64,000 nucleotides of DNA. Origin: NORP240 sp038134485 (lineage in GTDB: Bacteria > Pseudomonadota > Gammaproteobacteria > Pseudomonadales > Pseudohongiellaceae). Shown here one piece after another: positions 1 through 8,398 of this stretch (position 1 is its first letter; every line of letters starts with the position of its first letter). The notes beneath the pieces were generated by a model. The model worked only from the letters and a program-made list of their open reading frames with translations. It searched no databases and had not been told where the DNA came from. The DNA lies in assembly GCA_038134485.1 (NCBI GenBank), contig JAYPVG010000016.1, forward strand, positions 1-64,000. The letters are read 5' to 3'. The translations under genes and the position numbers were made by a program.

Positions 1-2529
1 ATGATGCAGCAATACCTGCGCATCAAAGCAGAGCATCAGGATTGCCTGCTCTTTTACCGCATGGGTGACTTCTACGAGCTATTTTACAGCGATGCGGAAG
101 TCGCGGCGGAAACCCTTGACATAACCCTGACAGCCCGAGGTAAGTCTGCAGGTGAGCCTATTCCCATGTGCGGCATTCCGTATCATGCCGCGGATCGCTA
201 CCTTGCCAGATTAGTTGAAGCGGGACGTTCTGTCGCAATTTGTGAGCAGATCGGGGATCCCGCCACAACCAAAGGGCCGGTAGAGCGACAGGTTGTTCGC
301 GTAATCACTCCCGGCACGGTCAGCGACGAGGCTCTATTGAAGGAGCGACAAGACAATCTTTTGCTCGCTATCACAGGGGATGAGAATCGTTTCGGACTGG
401 CCTGGATAAACATAGCCGGTGGAACATTTGTCATTAACGAAGTTGACGGTCGCGAGGCTTTACAAAGTGAACTCGAGCGGCTCAAAGCGGTGGAAATTCT
501 CATCAATGAGGAACTCGTTATCGACGTCATTGCAACAGCAACTTCCGCGCGTCGACAACGACCACCCTGGGAGTTTGACCTGGATAACGCCCGCCGCAGT
601 CTCACGCGTCATTTCCAAACCCGGGATTTATCATCATTTCAATGCGATGATTTGGAATTCGGTCTACGGGCAGCGGGTTGTCTCCTTGGCTACGCAAAAG
701 AAACCCAGCGCAACGAATTACCCCATATTCAAAGCCTCCAGGTTGAGCGGCAAACGGACAGCGTAGTGCTCGACGCAGCTACCCGGCGAAATCTAGAAAT
801 CGAAACTAACCTTGCGGGCGGCCGGCAGAATACCCTGATATCAATTATCGATCGCTGCGCAACCACTATGGGGAGTAGGCTGTTGTTGCGCTGGCTTAAT
901 CGCCCACTGCAGGATTTTCAGATTCTAAAAGAACGCCAGCAGGCCATTGCCGCGCTCATCGATCAATACCACTACGAATCCCTTCATGAGCAGCTTAAGC
1001 AGATCGGCGATCAGGAAAGAATTCTAGCCCGAGTAGCCCTTCGCTCTGCCCGACCACGAGATCTGGCAAGGCTTCGGGATGGATTGATCAGTCTTCCGAG
1101 CCTGCAGAGAGAAGTTACCAAGGTGGCATCCCCACTCGTCGAAGAACTGGCTTGCGAAATAGCTGAATTTCCAGATCTGAGTTCACTGCTTGAGCGCTCC
1201 ATTATTGAAAATCCTCCCGTAGTGATTAGAGAAGGCGGCGTAATAGCAGAGGGGTTCGATGCAGAACTTGACGAACTTCGTAATCTGAGCAGCAATGCAG
1301 GGCAATACCTGGTCGATCTCGAGCTCAGAGAGAAGGAACGCACTGGAATCGCCACTCTCAAGGTTGGGTTCAATCGGGTACATGGCTACTACATTGAAGT
1401 AAGTAAAGGACAATCCGACGCTGCTCCCACCGACTACATTCGCCGACAGACCCTTAAAAATGCGGAGCGCTACATTACGCCGGAACTGAAAGAATTCGAA
1501 GACAAGGTCCTTAGCGCCCGAAGCAAGGCACTGAGCAGGGAAAAATCCCTGTATGAAGAACTTCTCGAAACACTTGTGCAAAGCCTGGCGGCGCTGCAGT
1601 CGAGCGCGGCGGCCCTGGCTCAACTCGACGTACTTTGTAACTTTGCTGATCGCGCGATTAACCTGAATTACTGTCAGCCAGAACTATCAGACCAGAATGG
1701 AATCCACATCGAACAGGGTCGCCATCCTGTAGTCGAGGAAGTACTGGAAAAAAACTTTGTCCCCAATGATCTGTCGCTCGGCGACGAACGTCGTATGCTG
1801 ATTATTACAGGTCCGAATATGGGTGGTAAATCCACTTACATGCGCCAGACTGCCCTGATCGTATTATTGGCGCTAACTGGTAGTTATGTTCCCGCAGACA
1901 AGGTGAAATTGGGACCAATCGATCGCATATTCACCCGCATCGGCTCATCTGATGATCTAGCTGGCGGGCGTTCCACCTTTATGGTCGAAATGACCGAAAC
2001 TGCCAATATATTGCATAATGCGACAAATCGATCTCTGGTGCTGATGGATGAAATTGGTCGCGGTACGAGCACCTTTGACGGACTATCGCTTGCCTGGGCT
2101 TCTGCAGTCTACATAGCCGACCAGTTGCGGGCATTCACCCTTTTTGCTACTCACTATTTCGAACTGACCTCTCTGGCCAGCAGTCACCCGACTATCGAAA
2201 ATGTGCACCTGGATGCGACCGAGCATCAGCATCGGCTGGTGTTCCTTCACGCGGTCAAAGAAGGTCCAGCAAACCAGAGTTATGGTCTGCAGGTGGCACA
2301 GCTTGCCGGTATACCCAGAGCCGTCATTGAACAGGCTCGTAAAAGGCTGCAAACCCTGGAACATGAGTCACTTCAGAGTCAAAACTCGGACATCAAGCCC
2401 TGGCCGATCCAGAACGAGTTGTTTTTGAATCATGAGCACCCAGTGTTGCAGAGGCTGGCTCAGATCGACCCAGATGAGCTGACTGCACGCGAAGCACTTC
2501 AACTTCTATATGAGCTCAAGAAAAACTGA
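1..2529 (+). CDS. mutS: DNA mismatch repair ATPase MutS (5' end cut by window)
   Basis: MutS finds mispaired bases and small loops, then uses ATP to recruit MutL. The first visible residues line up with about residue 13 of E. coli MutS, so the true start lies roughly 12 codons before the window and the ATG at base 1 is internal. The mismatch-reading Phe-Tyr-Glu is at visible residues 24-26, the Walker A motif GPNMGGKST at 604-612, and the Walker B/signature region LMDEIGRGTSTFDG from 681. The 842 visible residues are otherwise full length. It is followed on the same strand by fdxA, as in Pseudomonas. Identification is near certain; only the start is missing. Confidence 0.98.
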   Translation: MMQQYLRIKAEHQDCLLFYRMGDFYELFYSDAEVAAETLDITLTARGKSAGEPIPMCGIPYHAADRYLARLVEAGRSVAICEQIGDPATTKGPVERQVVRVITPGTVSDEALLKERQDNLLLAITGDENRFGLAWINIAGGTFVINEVDGREALQSELERLKAVEILINEELVIDVIATATSARRQRPPWEFDLDNARRSLTRHFQTRDLSSFQCDDLEFGLRAAGCLLGYAKETQRNELPHIQSLQVERQTDSVVLDAATRRNLEIETNLAGGRQNTLISIIDRCATTMGSRLLLRWLNRPLQDFQILKERQQAIAALIDQYHYESLHEQLKQIGDQERILARVALRSARPRDLARLRDGLISLPSLQREVTKVASPLVEELACEIAEFPDLSSLLERSIIENPPVVIREGGVIAEGFDAELDELRNLSSNAGQYLVDLELREKERTGIATLKVGFNRVHGYYIEVSKGQSDAAPTDYIRRQTLKNAERYITPELKEFEDKVLSARSKALSREKSLYEELLETLVQSLAALQSSAAALAQLDVLCNFADRAINLNYCQPELSDQNGIHIEQGRHPVVEEVLEKNFVPNDLSLGDERRMLIITGPNMGGKSTYMRQTALIVLLALTGSYVPADKVKLGPIDRIFTRIGSSDDLAGGRSTFMVEMTETANILHNATNRSLVLMDEIGRGTSTFDGLSLAWASAVYIADQLRAFTLFATHYFELTSLASSHPTIENVHLDATEHQHRLVFLHAVKEGPANQSYGLQVAQLAGIPRAVIEQARKRLQTLEHESLQSQNSDIKPWPIQNELFLNHEHPVLQRLAQIDPDELTAREALQLLYELKKN

Positions 2530-2554
2530 AACTATCAGGGAAAACTGCTAAAAT
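2526..2554 (+). promoter_or_regulatory. Candidate sigma-70 promoter for fdxA
   Basis: A -35-like CTGAAA (2526-2531) overlaps the mutS stop codon. It is 17 bases from a -10 TAAAAT (2549-2554) that carries an upstream TG, giving an extended -10. The predicted transcript start is near 2561, leaving a leader of about 75 bases before fdxA. Inferred from sequence only. Confidence 0.45.
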
Positions 2555-2598
2555 CCGGCCGCGTGGTGTACCGGGGAGAACCGCGGAGCCAGGCCGGA
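2554..2598 (+). other. GC-rich inverted repeat in fdxA leader
   Basis: Perfect 7-base arms TCCGGCC (2554-2560) and GGCCGGA (2592-2598) enclose a GC-rich segment. It lies between the candidate fdxA promoter and the fdxA ribosome site (GGAG, 2629-2632). No U-run follows, so it is not an obvious terminator. It may be a leader structure. Confidence 0.4.
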
Positions 2599-2637
2599 TT
2601 ATCGCTAGGTTATAACAATCTTGGTATTGGAGACGAC

Positions 2638-2961
2638 ATGACATTCGTAGTTGGCGAAAATTGCATACGTTGCAAGCACACAGACTGTGTAGAAGTGTGT
2701 CCAGTTGACTGTTTCTACGAGGGACCAAATTTTCTCGTTATTCACCCGGATGAGTGTATCGATTGCGCGCTCTGTGAACCCGAATGCCCGGTAGATGCCA
2801 TTTATGCGGAGGACGAGTTACCCGAAGATCAGCAAGAATTTCTGCAACTCAATGCCGATCTCGCGGAGCAATGGTCAAATATCACCGAAAAGAAAGATGC
2901 ACTCCCGGATGCGGAAGAATGGGCTGACAAAAAAGACAAGCTGCAATATCTGGAGCGTTAA
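2638..2961 (+). CDS. fdxA: Seven-iron ferredoxin FdxA
   Basis: Small electron carrier of the [3Fe-4S][4Fe-4S] FdxA type, 107 residues, the usual length. Cysteines fall at 9, 12, 17, 21, 25, 40, 43, 46 and 50. By the Azotobacter ferredoxin I pattern, Cys9/17/50 would hold the 3Fe cluster and Cys21/40/43/46 the 4Fe cluster. The longer C-terminal part is acidic, as is typical. The ATG at 2638 is chosen because it starts the conserved MTFVVGENC sequence and has GGAG six bases upstream; an open frame extending upstream to 2563 lacks family similarity. In Pseudomonas this gene sits between rpoS and mutS; here mutS is present and rpoS is not. Confidence 0.96.
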   Translation: MTFVVGENCIRCKHTDCVEVCPVDCFYEGPNFLVIHPDECIDCALCEPECPVDAIYAEDELPEDQQEFLQLNADLAEQWSNITEKKDALPDAEEWADKKDKLQYLER

Positions 2962-3032
2962 AGTTTGGGGCAGACCAGCTAACTGCTGGAGCGCGAAAGA
3001 ACACTGTTCAACTCCAAACTGTTTTTGATTTT
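2962..3032 (+). terminator. Branched terminator-like structure after fdxA
   Basis: Directly after the fdxA stop, arms AGTTTGG (2962-2968) and CCAAACT (3014-3020) close a loop that itself holds two hairpins: CCAGC/GCTGG (2975-2979 with 2985-2989) and GAAC/GTTC (2999-3002 with 3006-3009). A T-rich run follows at 3021-3032. The layout is a three-way junction plus U-run, so it could end the fdxA transcript or be the 3' part of a small RNA. It fills the gap before the convergent nlpD gene. Confidence 0.5.
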
Positions 3033-3035
3033 CCG

Positions 3036-3974
3036 CTATTGCTCAGGCAGGAAACCCAGCGGATCAACAGGTTTGCCATCCAAGCGAATCTCAAAATGCA
3101 CTTGGGCAACCCCTTCCAAGTTAGTACCCGCCTCCGCGATTTGATCGCCTGCGCGTACCTGCTGACCCTCAGCGACCATCATGGAGCGATTGTGCGCGTA
3201 CGCACTAAGCAAACTTTCATTGTGACGGATGATAATCAAGTTTCCTGAACCCTGTATCCCATTGCCGGCGTACACCACTTCGCCAGCGGCGGCGGCGAGT
3301 ATTGGCTGCCCGAGTCTCGTATCTATATCAATCCCTTTACGCGCACTGGTATCCGCCTGAAAACTGGTCACCACCTGACCGCGGGTCGGCCACTGCCACT
3401 GAAGCTCTGTGCTAACAAGTGGTGTCCGCGTCAATGGCTGGCGTGATACCCTCCTGGATGTGCTGCCCGCAGCCTGGGAACGAGCAACACTGTTATTTCC
3501 TACAACCCTTCCAGCATTGGCTAGCACAGCCTCGCCTGCCACCCCTGAGGCAGTGCGATTGCTCAATTCAAGGCTTAATTCCTGACCCACATATATCATG
3601 TAGGGCGCACTCAGGCCGTTGACCTCGGCAAGGCGCCTGGCGTCGAGATCATACATGAAGGCGATCGAGTAGAGGGATTCGCCGCTGGCAACCTTATGCA
3701 TAGAGGGCGGAATAATCCGGGAGGCCATCGCGCCGCCAGACCTGCGGCTTTCAGGTAATTCAAGGTCACCTGCGTAGCGACTGGGGTAATCGTCACTGTT
3801 GGTTACGATCTCCGGTCCAGACTGATCCATTATTTCGCTCTGCTCACTGATTGGAGCCTGGTAATTTTCAGCCAGACATCCTGCCAATAGCAGCGCAGAA
3901 AGAGGAGCGATCGCGCGCAATTGCACGAAACATTGCAAAGTTAACCAATTGCCAGTCTGCATCTCCGATCTCAT
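3036..3974 (-). CDS. nlpD: NlpD-type murein hydrolase activator lipoprotein
   Basis: Outer-membrane lipoprotein that in relatives activates the amidase AmiC for splitting septal peptidoglycan. The 312-residue product has a hydrophobic N-terminus ending in the lipobox LLAGC (Cys33), a LysM peptidoglycan-binding domain at about 93-136, a low-complexity linker, and an M23/LytM domain from about 195 to the end. The zinc-ligand positions of active M23 enzymes are degenerate: the first His is missing before GIDID, and the HxH motif reads QVH. This fits an activator rather than an enzyme. In most relatives rpoS lies immediately downstream and its main promoter is inside nlpD; here downstream is only a 74-base gap and then convergent fdxA. 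The ATG at 3974 is taken; an ATG four codons later is possible. Confidence 0.93.
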   Translation of the reverse strand: MRSEMQTGNWLTLQCFVQLRAIAPLSALLLAGCLAENYQAPISEQSEIMDQSGPEIVTNSDDYPSRYAGDLELPESRRSGGAMASRIIPPSMHKVASGESLYSIAFMYDLDARRLAEVNGLSAPYMIYVGQELSLELSNRTASGVAGEAVLANAGRVVGNNSVARSQAAGSTSRRVSRQPLTRTPLVSTELQWQWPTRGQVVTSFQADTSARKGIDIDTRLGQPILAAAAGEVVYAGNGIQGSGNLIIIRHNESLLSAYAHNRSMMVAEGQQVRAGDQIAEAGTNLEGVAQVHFEIRLDGKPVDPLGFLPEQ

Positions 3975-4042
3975 AACGCTTACTTCAGATACTCGCTTTA
4001 TTAGGAAAATAATACTGTAAATACAGGATAATTCCCTGACAT

Positions 4043-4996
4043 TTAATCGGCCGATTTGCGGAAAAGTTTGTCAAATACAATAATCAGGATAACTCCAGTA
4101 AGGAAGCTAACTAACACGGCGAGTAGATGGGGATCATTGCCAGTAAGAATTTGATAGTCCGTTGGCCAAACATTATGGGCTTGCGCTACAAGCGGCGCGC
4201 CGCCACCTCCTGTATTGTGAAGATCCTTCTGCTGCCAGGGCCAGAGTATGTAAACCGACGCGACCAGCATGCCGGTGAGCAACGTGTAGCTGGCCTCCCT
4301 ATAGTGACTCAAAGCCCAAGTCAGCAGCCTGGCAAATGCCAATAATCCGGTCAAGCAACCAGCCGCAAATACAGAGATTGTTATTATTTCCACATCTACA
4401 AGCGCACCCAGCATGAAATCATACACACCCATGACCAAAAGCAGGAAAGCGCCAGAAAGTCCTGGAAGTATCATCGCGCAAATTGCCACTGCCCCACATA
4501 GGAACAGGTAGGCATAACTGATCTCTGCACGATAAGGTGTCAGCCCGCTAATTAACAAAGTCAATGCCATACCGACCAGAAACAACAACACAGTGGATAT
4601 TCCCCAGGAACCAACCTCGCTTTTTAGCGACCAGCCTGATGCGATAATAAGACCACTGAAAAATGCCATCAGTGCTTCGAAATTGTTTTCCAGAAGATTC
4701 AGTACTATACCCGCCGACAGGCGCAAGCTGAAAAAAATACCGCAAGCAAGAACTAACAGAAAATAGCCGTTGATAGAGTCCCAGGCTCTTCCCGGTCCCT
4801 CGGAAAACAACAATCGCAAAGCCCTGGTGTCAACAGCACGAATAGAGTAAATCAGCTCATCATAAATACGGGTGATAACAGCGATGGTCCCACCGGAAAC
4901 TCCCGGGACGGAATCCGCAGCGCCCATCGCCATACCTTTGAGGAAAATCGAAAGATATTTTTTTATATTTTTGAACTGACCGGTTTCTGAGGACAT
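4043..4996 (-). CDS. DUF368 membrane protein, probable polyprenyl-phosphate transporter (PopT family)
   Basis: A 317-residue, strongly hydrophobic protein with about eight membrane-spanning stretches. The N-terminus has the DUF368 hallmark region GMAMGAADSVPGVSGGT (about residues 21-37). DUF368 members (PopT) have been assigned to returning undecaprenyl phosphate across the inner membrane, so this protein probably recycles the lipid carrier for cell wall and LPS sugars. Function is inferred from the family. It sits between pcm (14-base gap) and nlpD (68-base gap) where P. aeruginosa has no gene. The window also carries uppS and uppP, which make and dephosphorylate the same lipid. Confidence 0.85.
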   Translation of the reverse strand: MSSETGQFKNIKKYLSIFLKGMAMGAADSVPGVSGGTIAVITRIYDELIYSIRAVDTRALRLLFSEGPGRAWDSINGYFLLVLACGIFFSLRLSAGIVLNLLENNFEALMAFFSGLIIASGWSLKSEVGSWGISTVLLFLVGMALTLLISGLTPYRAEISYAYLFLCGAVAICAMILPGLSGAFLLLVMGVYDFMLGALVDVEIITISVFAAGCLTGLLAFARLLTWALSHYREASYTLLTGMLVASVYILWPWQQKDLHNTGGGGAPLVAQAHNVWPTDYQILTGNDPHLLAVLVSFLTGVILIIVFDKLFRKSAD

Positions 4997-5010
4997 TGGA
5001 ATTTTTGAAC

Positions 5011-5682
5011 CTAGCCCAGAGATTTACCCGCCAGTAATGGCACGAAGCGTACCTTGCTCAGTACCTCGATCGTATACTCGTCTCCCCGCCGGGTAATCAA
5101 GCGCAGCTCCTGTCCCGCTTCTCCTCCAACTGGAATTATCAGTCGACCGCCTTCAGCGAGTTGTTCCAACAGGTCATTGGGAACCTGTTGAGGTGCAGCA
5201 GTTGTTATGATGGCGTCGAATTTGCCTTTTTCAGGCCAACCCAGACTCCCATCCGCGTGCTTTAATTCTACGTTTCTGATATCCAAAACTTTCAGGTTTT
5301 TGCGCGCTCGCTCCAGCAGAGGCCTGATCCTCTCAACTGAATAAACTTCTTTGGACAGATGAGCCATAACCGCCGTCTGGTATCCGCATCCGGTTCCAAT
5401 TTCCAGGACCCGGTTCACTTCACCAGTATTAACCAGGGCCTCGGTCATACGGGCTACGATATAGGGCTGGGAAATTGTTTGCCCGTAGCCAATTGGCAGA
5501 GCTACATCTTCGTATGCCCGATGGGAAAGCGCTTCGTCGAGAAAGATATGTCTCGCCGTAGTGCGCATGACATCCATTACCCGGTGATTCTTGATGCCCT
5601 GCTCCATAAGTCGCCCAATCAGACGCTCCCGCGTGCGCTGCGACGTCATACCAATGCCATTTAAATTAGGTTTGCTTAACAT
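5011..5682 (-). CDS. pcm: Protein-L-isoaspartate O-methyltransferase
   Basis: Repairs age-damaged proteins by methylating L-isoaspartyl residues with S-adenosylmethionine. The 223-residue product has the family motif QTISQP (68-73) and the SAM-binding motif VLEIGTGCGYQT (92-103), followed by the acidic VERI strand. The start at 5682 adds 11 residues before MTSQRTRER, where many homologues begin; the ATG at 5649 is an alternative start. Upstream lies truD with only 36 bases between. In Pseudomonas and E. coli surE separates them, so surE is absent from this position. Confidence 0.95.
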   Translation of the reverse strand: MLSKPNLNGIGMTSQRTRERLIGRLMEQGIKNHRVMDVMRTTARHIFLDEALSHRAYEDVALPIGYGQTISQPYIVARMTEALVNTGEVNRVLEIGTGCGYQTAVMAHLSKEVYSVERIRPLLERARKNLKVLDIRNVELKHADGSLGWPEKGKFDAIITTAAPQQVPNDLLEQLAEGGRLIIPVGGEAGQELRLITRRGDEYTIEVLSKVRFVPLLAGKSLG

Positions 5683-5718
5683 AATGCTATGAGATTGTTT
5701 AATTACTCTCGAAAACCT

Positions 5719-6795
5719 TTAATACTGCACCAACTCTCGAAGCAAGGTGGTAGCGTAACCGCCAGCGGGCAAATCAAATGTCATATACACGCTAGCGGAA
5801 TCGTTCTCCCAAGCGTAATCCAAGTTCCGGGGAACAAGTCTCAGGGGACGCCGCCCTGCGCCAGTCCCAGCCGCTAACAATCCGGCAGACAACACGGGAT
5901 TGTTCGATAGTATCTGAGCTTCCAGCTCTGCCACGAAATCACCAGCGACATAAGAACTTTTGGAATCTATCTGCCCTGCCAGCAAGCCCGTAGGATGTAT
6001 ATCAAGCTTTTCAAGACGTCTTTGCAATTCCCGCTCCTCACCCGTCAATGCCTTGAAGAATCTCTTGGTGCCATCCAGATTCAACACTTCTCCACTCAAT
6101 AATTGATCCCAGGTAGAATCGGCCACCCTTCTTGAGAGAATGATGTTGAACAAATAGCCACGACCAGCGGACAACAGCATGCTCTTCTTTTTTCTAGGTA
6201 AGCGCACGCGTACTCTATCTTCATCGAATGACTGGAAATATTCTTGAGCCTGAAAAACGTTAGAAAGATCCCTACCAAGTCGCTGAGGACCAAAATAATT
6301 AGGCACCCCACGATCGACCGCTCGGGATATTCGTGCCTCCAGGTCCGCACTCTCCCCACAGAATTCCCTGAGCCGAATTCGAAATCTGTTGCCGCGATGA
6401 CTGCCTATCTTGAGCTTGCGGTCATTATCTTGAATTTGAAGCAACTGCAGGTCAGCACTTCCCAGCCCCTCGCGGGCCAATGCCCGAGCACTTTTTTTTG
6501 GCACACTGAACCATTGTGTGCAAATCGCTCGTGCGTCCTTCATTCCTGCATAACCGACGTCCGCAAGGTTAGCATTCAGTTGCATCGCCAGCATCCTGGC
6601 AACCTCTGTGGTAGCCAAATTCTGCTTGCGCACCTCCAGGAAAAGATGTTCTCCCGAACCAGAAGGCTCGAAGCCAAGCACTTCGTCAACCTGAAAATCC
6701 TCTATTTTCTGCTTAATTAACGCGGTGCAGGGAGGCTTTACTGTCTGGTACGCCAATTCGGCAAATTTTACCAGAGGCTGCTCTGGCGCAATCAT
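5719..6795 (-). CDS. truD: tRNA pseudouridine(13) synthase TruD
   Basis: Converts U13 of tRNA-Glu to pseudouridine. The 358-residue protein has the catalytic motif GYAGMKDAR with the nucleophile Asp at residue 87, the NRFRIRLRE strand typical of the family, and NYFGPQRLG at about 165-173. Length is close to E. coli TruD (349). Its ATG overlaps the ispF stop by four bases (ATGA), implying translational coupling. The order ispD-ispF-truD is as in other Gammaproteobacteria. Confidence 0.97.
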   Translation of the reverse strand: MIAPEQPLVKFAELAYQTVKPPCTALIKQKIEDFQVDEVLGFEPSGSGEHLFLEVRKQNLATTEVARMLAMQLNANLADVGYAGMKDARAICTQWFSVPKKSARALAREGLGSADLQLLQIQDNDRKLKIGSHRGNRFRIRLREFCGESADLEARISRAVDRGVPNYFGPQRLGRDLSNVFQAQEYFQSFDEDRVRVRLPRKKKSMLLSAGRGYLFNIILSRRVADSTWDQLLSGEVLNLDGTKRFFKALTGEERELQRRLEKLDIHPTGLLAGQIDSKSSYVAGDFVAELEAQILSNNPVLSAGLLAAGTGAGRRPLRLVPRNLDYAWENDSASVYMTFDLPAGGYATTLLRELVQY

Positions 6796-7304
6796 GGCCG
6801 ACCGTCTACAGGGGGATCGCGTACCAGAAGCACCACAGCATGGGCAGCAATTCCTTCTTGCCTCCCGGTAAACCCAAGCCCTTCCTCGGTAGTGGCTTTA
6901 ACGTTCGCGCAGGCTAGATCCACATCAAGTTCGCCAGCCAGGCGCTCTCGCATCCGGGGTACAAAAGAAGCCAATCGAGGCGCCTCAGCCACTATCGATA
7001 GGTCGACATTTCCGATTCGCCAGCCTGCATCAATGGCCAAAGCCAGAACTTTCCTCAGTAACATACAACTGTCTATACCAGCGTAGGCGGGATCGCTGTC
7101 GGGAAAATGCTGGCCGATATCACCGGCGCCAAGTGCGCCGAGTATGCCGTCACAGAGAGCGTGCACCACGACATCTCCATCCGAATGCGCCAGCAATACG
7201 TGGTCATGAGGCACTTGAACTCCCCCAAGGGTCAGGAACGCGCCAGCTGAAGTTTCCTCGGAAAACCTATGCACGTCATAACCGTGGCCTATTCGTACTT
7301 CCAT
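6792..7304 (-). CDS. ispF: 2-C-methyl-D-erythritol 2,4-cyclodiphosphate synthase
   Basis: Cyclises the CDP-methylerythritol phosphate intermediate in the non-mevalonate (MEP) isoprenoid pathway. The product starting MEVRIGHGYDVHRF has 170 residues; Asp10, His12 and His48 match the zinc ligands of E. coli IspF. The ATG at 7304 is preferred because it has AAGG eight bases upstream and begins at the conserved N-terminus; a TTG at 7322 would overlap the ispD stop. With ispD and dxr in the same window, three MEP steps are present. The C-terminus is slightly longer than usual (E. coli 159). Confidence 0.96.
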   Translation of the reverse strand: MEVRIGHGYDVHRFSEETSAGAFLTLGGVQVPHDHVLLAHSDGDVVVHALCDGILGALGAGDIGQHFPDSDPAYAGIDSCMLLRKVLALAIDAGWRIGNVDLSIVAEAPRLASFVPRMRERLAGELDVDLACANVKATTEEGLGFTGRQEGIAAHAVVLLVRDPPVDGRP

Positions 7305-7314
7305 CAAAAGCGCC

Positions 7315-8010
7315 TTACTCAATCGCCTGGGAGCTAAGAATTTGTGCTGCTAGATTCAGGTCATTGGGGTGAGTAATTTTTATATTATCGCGATTACCGG
7401 GAACCATTTTAGGACGATAACCCAAAGCTTCGACTGCAGTAGATTCGTCTGTGACCGTCTTCTGACCCTTGTCAACAGTTTCAAGAGCATCGAGTAGCAG
7501 GCGGAATCGAAATACCTGCGGGGTAAAGGCATTCCACACATCTGCACGATCAACGGTGCCAGAGACTTCCTGCTGCCCATCTATTCGCTTCAAGGTATTA
7601 TCGACTGGAGCGCCAAGCAAGCCACCGACGGGATGGTCGGCTATCTGCTCAAATAGCGTGTCGATGTCGCTCCGCCGCACACAAGGGCGAGCCGCATCAT
7701 GCACCAGCACCCAGTCGTCATCGTGCGCTTGCGAACTTAAATAGCGCAGTCCGTTAAGTACAGTCTGATAACGATTTTCCCCACCATACTGGCAAACGAT
7801 TTTAGGATTCTGCTCCAGCCCTAGCGTTGGCCAGACAGTATCCTCAGGATTCAACATGACCACGATTTGGCGCACATAAGTCAGTGAACTGATCCGCGCC
7901 AACGACGTTTCTATGATTGGTCTGCCATTTAAATTCAGGTACTGCTTGGGAACCTTCGCCCGCATCCTTCGGCCAATACCTGCAGCCGGGACTATTGCCC
8001 ATATTGTCAT
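7315..8010 (-). CDS. ispD: 2-C-methyl-D-erythritol 4-phosphate cytidylyltransferase
   Basis: Joins CTP to methylerythritol phosphate, the third step of the MEP isoprenoid pathway. The 231-residue product begins with the nucleotide-binding loop VPAAGIGRRM, has the HDAARP motif in the middle and ends with the KITHPNDL region common to the family. It is followed after 10 bases by ispF, and preceded by ftsB with 67 bases between, the usual gammaproteobacterial order. Confidence 0.97.
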   Translation of the reverse strand: MTIWAIVPAAGIGRRMRAKVPKQYLNLNGRPIIETSLARISSLTYVRQIVVMLNPEDTVWPTLGLEQNPKIVCQYGGENRYQTVLNGLRYLSSQAHDDDWVLVHDAARPCVRRSDIDTLFEQIADHPVGGLLGAPVDNTLKRIDGQQEVSGTVDRADVWNAFTPQVFRFRLLLDALETVDKGQKTVTDESTAVEALGYRPKMVPGNRDNIKITHPNDLNLAAQILSSQAIE

Positions 8011-8077
8011 AAGTGAAGAAATCCAGGTTGTTCGTATATCTTGGCAGGATCTTTAAGGTCAGAATACAAGGCGATGG

Positions 8078-8350
8078 CTAATCAACAATCATATAGAACA
8101 CTTCACCCTTGCCGATCATCCCCAACTCGGATCGTGCTCGTTCCTCTACAGCCTCCAGACCATTCTGCAAATCGAGTACCTCGACTTCCAGTGCATGATT
8201 CCGCGCTTGCAGTTCCTCATTGCTGGAACGCTGCTCATTCAAATTTTGCTGAAGGATATTCAGCGCGCGCACGCTACTGCTCCCAAACCAGATTTGAAAC
8301 TGAAAAACAGCAAGCGCAAGCAGTAAAGAAGCGGTCAATAGCTTTCCCAT
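8078..8350 (-). CDS. ftsB: Cell division protein FtsB
   Basis: Small divisome protein that forms a complex with FtsL and FtsQ to activate septal wall synthesis. The 90-residue product has one N-terminal membrane span (about residues 3-20), a coiled coil (about 28-70, rich in Glu, Gln and Leu) and the short conserved C-terminal stretch ARSELGMIGKGEVFY. Size and position between eno and ispD match the E. coli and Pseudomonas orthologues. Confidence 0.95.
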   Translation of the reverse strand: MGKLLTASLLLALAVFQFQIWFGSSSVRALNILQQNLNEQRSSNEELQARNHALEVEVLDLQNGLEAVEERARSELGMIGKGEVFYMIVD

Positions 8351-8398
8351 AATTTATCTTCCCGGAATGCCCGGCCCCTCCTGCGAGCAGCTTTTCAA

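Noticed and set aside
2962..3020. tRNA-like cloverleaf or RsmZ-type regulatory RNA
   Set aside because: No tRNA anticodon, T-loop or CCA features, and only one GGA motif, whereas RsmY/Z RNAs have several.
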